Below, in pieces: positions 33,850-37,254 of a stretch of DNA of 37,254 nucleotides; the first letter of the stretch is position 1, and each line of letters starts with the position of its first letter. The translations under genes were made by a program, and so were the position numbers. The notes beneath the pieces are model-generated. The model was not told the origin of the DNA and ran no database searches. It saw only the letters and a program-made list of their open reading frames with translations. The stretch is from Alphaproteobacteria bacterium (GTDB lineage Bacteria; Pseudomonadota; Alphaproteobacteria; JAJUGE01), in assembly GCA_029268305.1 (NCBI GenBank), contig JAJUGE010000026.1, positions 1 to 37,254 of the forward strand, given 5' to 3'.

Positions 33850-34896
33850 TTGGCCGAGAGACTGACAGTAGCGCTCGACGCGATGGGCGGAGATGCCGCC
33901 CCTGACATTGTCGTGCAGGGCGCAGAGATTGCGCGGGAGCGCTTTCCCGGCGCGCGCTACCTCTTTTTCGGCGACGAGGCCGAGGTAAAGCCGCTGCTCG
34001 ATCGTCTGCCCGCGCTCGCCGCGGTTTCGGAGTTGCGGCACACTAGCGATCGCATCAGCGGAGAGACCAAGCCGTCCGCCGCGTTGCGAACCGGCCGATC
34101 GTCGAGCATGTGGATGGCGATCGAAGCGGTGCAGCAGGGCGAGGCCGATGCCGTCGTCTCCGCAGGGAACACCGGGGCGCTGATGGCGATCTCCAAGTTC
34201 ATCCTGCGGATGCCGAAGGGGGTCGACCGCCCCGCTATCGCCGGCTTCTTTCCAAGCCAGCGCGGCGAGACCGTCATGCTCGATCTCGGCGCCAACATCG
34301 AATGCGACGCTGAGAACCTCGTCCAGTTCGCCGTGATGGGTTCGATCTTCGCACGCTCCGTGCTCGGCATGGAACGTCCGCGGGTCGGCCTGCTCAACGT
34401 CGGCGCAGAGGAGATGAAGGGCAACGGAGCGGTGCGCGCGGCCGCCGGCATATTGCGTAGCATCGATCTTCCGCTGGAGTTCGTCGGCTTCATCGAAGGC
34501 AACGACATCATGTCGGGCGCGGTCGACGTGACAGTAACCGACGGATTCACCGGCAATGTGGCGTTGAAGTCGGCGGAGGGCACATCGCGCCTCTGCATGG
34601 AGTTCCTCCGGCAGACGTTCCATCATTCGCTGATGGCGAAGATGGGCTATCTGCTCGCGAAGCCGGCCCTGTCGAAATTGCGGCAGCGGCTCGACCCGAG
34701 ACGTTACAATGGTGCGGTTTTCCTGGGATTGAACGGGGTCACGGTGAAAAGTCACGGCGCGTCCGACGCGTACGCCTTCGCCAACGCGATCGGGGTGGCG
34801 GTAGACATGGTTCAGCATGGCTTCCTCGGCTCGATCCGAGAGGAGCTAGAGCATCTTTCTCCGCCGGACGATGACGCCAAGGCGGCGCACGCCTGA
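33850..34896 (+). CDS. plsX: Phosphate acyltransferase PlsX
   Basis: A 348-residue enzyme that makes acyl-phosphate from acyl-ACP, the first step towards phosphatidic acid through PlsY. Family motifs are [14 protein letters not shown], then [47 protein letters not shown] and the C-terminal [21 protein letters not shown]. The start is TTG 33850, the only reasonable choice since the family's N-terminal strand begins a few codons later. It ends in TGATG, overlapping the fabH start by one nt, so translation is coupled. Confidence 0.95.
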   Translation: MAERLTVALDAMGGDAAPDIVVQGAEIARERFPGARYLFFGDEAEVKPLLDRLPALAAVSELRHTSDRISGETKPSAALRTGRSSSMWMAIEAVQQGEADAVVSAGNTGALMAISKFILRMPKGVDRPAIAGFFPSQRGETVMLDLGANIECDAENLVQFAVMGSIFARSVLGMERPRVGLLNVGAEEMKGNGAVRAAAGILRSIDLPLEFVGFIEGNDIMSGAVDVTVTDGFTGNVALKSAEGTSRLCMEFLRQTFHHSLMAKMGYLLAKPALSKLRQRLDPRRYNGAVFLGLNGVTVKSHGASDAYAFANAIGVAVDMVQHGFLGSIREELEHLSPPDDDAKAAHA

Positions 34897-35870
34897 TGGT
34901 GATCAGATCCGAAGCGCTCGGTTGCGGCGCCTATCTGCCCGAGCGGGTCCTCACGAATCAGGAACTGGCGACACTCGTCGACACGTCCGACGAATGGATC
35001 CGTGCGCGCACCGGCATCATCGAGCGCCGTATCGCCGCCGAGGGCGAGTTGACCTCCGATCTCGCAGTGAAGGCGAGCGAGGCGGCACTCGCCGCGAGCG
35101 GCGTCACGCCTGACGAAGTCGACCTGATCGTCCTGGCCACGGCCACCCCGGACTACACCTTTCCCTCGACCGCGACGACCGTGCAGGCACGGCTGGGAAT
35201 GGATCACGGGGCCGCTTTCGACGTGCAGGCGGTGTGCTCCGGCTTTATTTATGCTCTGGCAACCGCCGACAACTTCATCCGGGCGGGCCAGGCCGGAACG
35301 GCCCTGGTTATCGGCGCGGAGACCTTCTCGCGCATCCTCGACTGGACCGATCGCGGGACCTGTGTCCTGTTCGGCGATGGCGCCGGCGCCCTTGTCATTC
35401 GCGGAGCGGAATGCCCGGGCGCGTCGTCGGACCGCGGGGTACTGTCGACCCACCTCCATTCCGACGGTCGCCAACGAGATCTCCTTTATGTCGACGGGGG
35501 ACCCTCCTCGACCCAGACGGTGGGCCATCTCCGGATGGAGGGACGGGAAGTCTTCCGACATGCCGTCACCAATCTGGCCGCGGTCGTTAACGAGGCTCTC
35601 GTCGCCAATGGGCTCGAGCCCGACGATATCGACTGGCTCGTCCCCCACCAGGCGAACCAGCGCATCCTGGATGCGACGGCCCGCAAGCTGGGGATGCCCG
35701 CCGAACGCGTGATCTCGACCGTCGCCCGACACGCCAACACCTCCGCCGCATCGGTGCCGCTGGCTCTGGCCGAGGCCGTCGAAGACGGGCGCATCAAGCG
35801 CGGCGACCTCCTTCTCCTGGAGGCGATGGGCGGCGGCTTCACCTGGGGCGCGAGCCTGCTGCGGTGGTAA
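34896..35870 (+). CDS. fabH: 3-oxoacyl-ACP synthase III (KAS III)
   Basis: A 324-residue condensing enzyme that starts fatty-acid synthesis by joining acetyl-CoA with malonyl-ACP. The catalytic triad is present: C114 in VCSGF, H251 in VPHQANQRI and N281 in [10 protein letters not shown]. The N-terminal [13 protein letters not shown] and [14 protein letters not shown], and the final [13 protein letters not shown], are those of FabH. ATG 34896 overlaps the plsX stop. ihfA begins 89 nt later. Confidence 0.96.
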   Translation: MVIRSEALGCGAYLPERVLTNQELATLVDTSDEWIRARTGIIERRIAAEGELTSDLAVKASEAALAASGVTPDEVDLIVLATATPDYTFPSTATTVQARLGMDHGAAFDVQAVCSGFIYALATADNFIRAGQAGTALVIGAETFSRILDWTDRGTCVLFGDGAGALVIRGAECPGASSDRGVLSTHLHSDGRQRDLLYVDGGPSSTQTVGHLRMEGREVFRHAVTNLAAVVNEALVANGLEPDDIDWLVPHQANQRILDATARKLGMPAERVISTVARHANTSAASVPLALAEAVEDGRIKRGDLLLLEAMGGGFTWGASLLRW

Positions 35871-35901
35871 TCGGCCGCTAAGTGCTTTTCATTCCTCACG
35901 A

Positions 35902-35930
35902 TTGACCCAGCCGCCGTGGAGGGGTAGCGT
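35902..35930 (+). promoter_or_regulatory. Possible promoter of ihfA
   Basis: TTGACC (35902-35907), five of six -35 bases, is followed after 17 bp by TAGCGT (35925-35930), a weak -10. It lies in the 89-bp gap between fabH and ihfA. Read-through from fabH is an alternative. Confidence 0.35.
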
Positions 35931-35959
35931 TCTGGCTTCAACCTGTCTCTGAGGAAGAG

Positions 35960-36280
35960 ATGTCAGGACGGACCATCACCCGCGCCGATCTGAGCGAGGC
36001 CATCTATCAGGAAGTGGGCCTTTCCAGGAATGAATCGGCCCAGCTAGTTGAAGCAGTGCTTCAAGAGATCGCGGACGCGCTGACGCGCAACGAGCAGGTG
36101 AAGATCTCGTCCTTCGGCAGCTTCGCCGTCCGCCAGAAGGGCGAGCGCGTGGGCCGGAACCCCAAGACAGGCGAGGAAGTTCCGATCCTGCCTCGGCGCG
36201 TGCTCGTCTTCCGCCCCTCGCACGTCCTCAAGGGCCGGATCAACGCCGGCGCCGCCGCAAGTCGCACCCGCACCGCATGA
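35960..36280 (+). CDS. ihfA: Integration host factor subunit alpha
   Basis: A 106-residue DNA-bending protein that pairs with IHF-beta and shapes promoters and recombination sites. The HU/IHF fold is clear: [20 protein letters not shown], then [20 protein letters not shown] and the arm [20 protein letters not shown], with the IHF-alpha-like [12 protein letters not shown] ending. The stop overlaps the next gene by 4 nt (ATGA), giving the usual ihfA-merR pair. Confidence 0.94.
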   Translation: MSGRTITRADLSEAIYQEVGLSRNESAQLVEAVLQEIADALTRNEQVKISSFGSFAVRQKGERVGRNPKTGEEVPILPRRVLVFRPSHVLKGRINAGAAASRTRTA

Positions 36281-36720
36281 GCGAAGGAACCGAACGTACT
36301 CGCGCCCCGCGCCGGCTGGCAAAGTCGCCCGCGGCGTTTCGCACCATCAGCGAGGTCGCGGAGGAGCTCGATGTCCCGGCGCACGTTCTGCGCTTCTGGG
36401 AGACGAAGTTCGACGCGATCCAGCCGATGAAGCGGGGCGGCGGCAGACGATACTACCGACCCGAAGACATCGATCTGCTGCGCGGGATTCGGGCGCTGCT
36501 GTACGATCACGGCTATACGATCAAGGGCGTCCAGCGCCTCCTTCGGGATCATGGCGACCGCTTGCCCGCCAATCTCGAAGCCCTGTCGCCCCTGTCCGAT
36601 GCCGAGCCTCGCGGGGCAGTGCAGGGCTCGCTGCCGCTATCGGCCGACAAGCTGGATGAGCTATCCGATCTTCTCAAAGACCTCAAAGAGTTGAGGTCTC
36701 TCCTTGACACCCCGCGCTAA
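36277..36720 (+). CDS. MerR-family transcriptional regulator
   Basis: A 147-residue regulator. The N-terminal helix-turn-helix is [20 protein letters not shown], followed by the wing [20 protein letters not shown] and a helix ([20 protein letters not shown]). The C-terminal part is a variable, Asp/Leu-rich helical tail with no cysteine cluster, so metal sensing is unlikely. It is translationally coupled to ihfA, a conserved alphaproteobacterial arrangement of unknown purpose. Its stop overlaps that of the convergent peptidase gene by 4 nt. Confidence 0.9.
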   Translation: MSEGTERTRAPRRLAKSPAAFRTISEVAEELDVPAHVLRFWETKFDAIQPMKRGGGRRYYRPEDIDLLRGIRALLYDHGYTIKGVQRLLRDHGDRLPANLEALSPLSDAEPRGAVQGSLPLSADKLDELSDLLKDLKELRSLLDTPR

Positions 36721-37254
36721 GGAGCGATCCGCGCACCTGCGCTAGAGGCTCTCGGCAGCTCGCGCACCTCTCCCTCGCCGAGATCCCAGAACAAGCCGGC
36801 CATGATCCGGAGTCCTTCTTCGACGATCGGCAGGAGCAAGTGCTCGTTCGGCGCGTGTTGCGAGCAGGCACTGTAGGAATGCGGCACCCACACCGTGGGA
36901 AGGCCCAGGATTTCGGTGAAAACATCGTTCGGCAGCGATCCGCCGAGGTTCGGCAGGATCGCGGGCGCCGCGCCCATGGTGCGCTCGATCGAGCGGGAAG
37001 CCCACCTCACCCAAGGATCGTCCGGGTCGGTGCGCGTCGCCATCATCGGATCGCGCAGCGGCGTGACCTCCACCATGCCGAATCCCTGCTCCTCCAGATG
37101 CTTCCGGATTGCAGGAATGAAGGAGTCGGCGTCGCAGCCGGCGACGAATCTCATCTGACAGACCGCGCGCGCCATCGGAGGGATGGCATTCACCGGACGC
37201 GCCGGGTTGCCGGCTTCGCACGCCAGTATCTCGAACGTGTTCCAGCCGAAGACC
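36717..37254 (-). CDS. M20-family metallopeptidase, C-terminal part (5' end outside window)
   Basis: The frame is open to the right edge, giving the last 179 residues. The visible part begins [20 protein letters not shown] and covers the lid domain ([20 protein letters not shown]) and the second part of the catalytic domain. There [20 protein letters not shown] and [20 protein letters not shown] include the late metal-binding histidine in the HAPNE motif. M20 enzymes hydrolyse peptides or acylated amino acids with a two-metal site; the substrate here is unknown. GTG 37191-37193 is internal and not the start, because conserved sequence continues upstream. The zinc ligands of the N-terminal half are beyond the window. 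Confidence 0.85.
   Translation of the reverse strand, partial: VFGWNTFEILACEAGNPARPVNAIPPMARAVCQMRFVAGCDADSFIPAIRKHLEEQGFGMVEVTPLRDPMMATRTDPDDPWVRWASRSIERTMGAAPAILPNLGGSLPNDVFTEILGLPTVWVPHSYSACSQHAPNEHLLLPIVEEGLRIMAGLFWDLGEGEVRELPRASSAGARIAP

Overview
The window looks like high-GC chromosome from an alphaproteobacterium, probably of the broad Rhodospirillales type. The evidence is gene order and content: tig-clpP-clpX-lon-hup, rpmF-plsX-fabH-ihfA-merR, a cytochrome bc1 assembly chaperone followed by a DUF177/YceD gene, a K+-independent H+-pyrophosphatase, and an ethylmalonyl-CoA-pathway type methylsuccinyl-CoA dehydrogenase. No insertion sequence, prophage, CRISPR array or rRNA was found. No gap between genes exceeds 300 bases; the longest, ahead of hppA (29396-29631), holds a perfect inverted repeat.

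Left part (1-10.8 kb). After the 3' end of an AMP nucleosidase gene and a GNAT acetyltransferase comes the most interesting locus. A UGSC-family selenoprotein (1117-1635) has its in-frame TGA at 1396 read as selenocysteine; a bacterial-type SECIS hairpin starts 11 nt after the TGA. It is followed by two tandem paralogous genes of a family I cannot name, which share three cysteine positions. Converging on this cassette is a leftward operon coding a complete branched-chain-amino-acid-type ABC importer (livG, livF, two tandem paralogous binding proteins, livH, livM) ending in a short-chain dehydrogenase. I infer that import and redox conversion of an unknown small organic substrate may be linked here. 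A gene finder that treats TGA only as a stop would truncate the selenoprotein at 93 residues.

Middle (10.7-19.6 kb). This stretch carries an OmpA-like exported protein, Cu/Zn superoxide dismutase, an EthD-carboxymuconolactone-decarboxylase-like fusion, an exported orphan, the bifunctional NAD(P)H-hydrate repair enzyme, malonyl-CoA decarboxylase, and an Lrp/AsnC regulator divergent from an AceE-like thiamine-diphosphate E1 enzyme.

Right part (19.6-37.3 kb). This is mostly housekeeping. tRNA-Leu(UAG) leads into trigger factor, ClpP, ClpX, Lon and HU, then tRNA-Val(UAC). The lon frame is full length but broken by one in-frame amber codon (24479-24481) where Lon proteins normally have lysine. 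A small lipoprotein, methylsuccinyl-CoA dehydrogenase, an exported orphan, H+-pyrophosphatase and BamE follow. The segment ends with the bc1 chaperone, DUF177, L32, PlsX, FabH, IHF-alpha and a MerR regulator, and a convergent partial M20 peptidase at the right edge.
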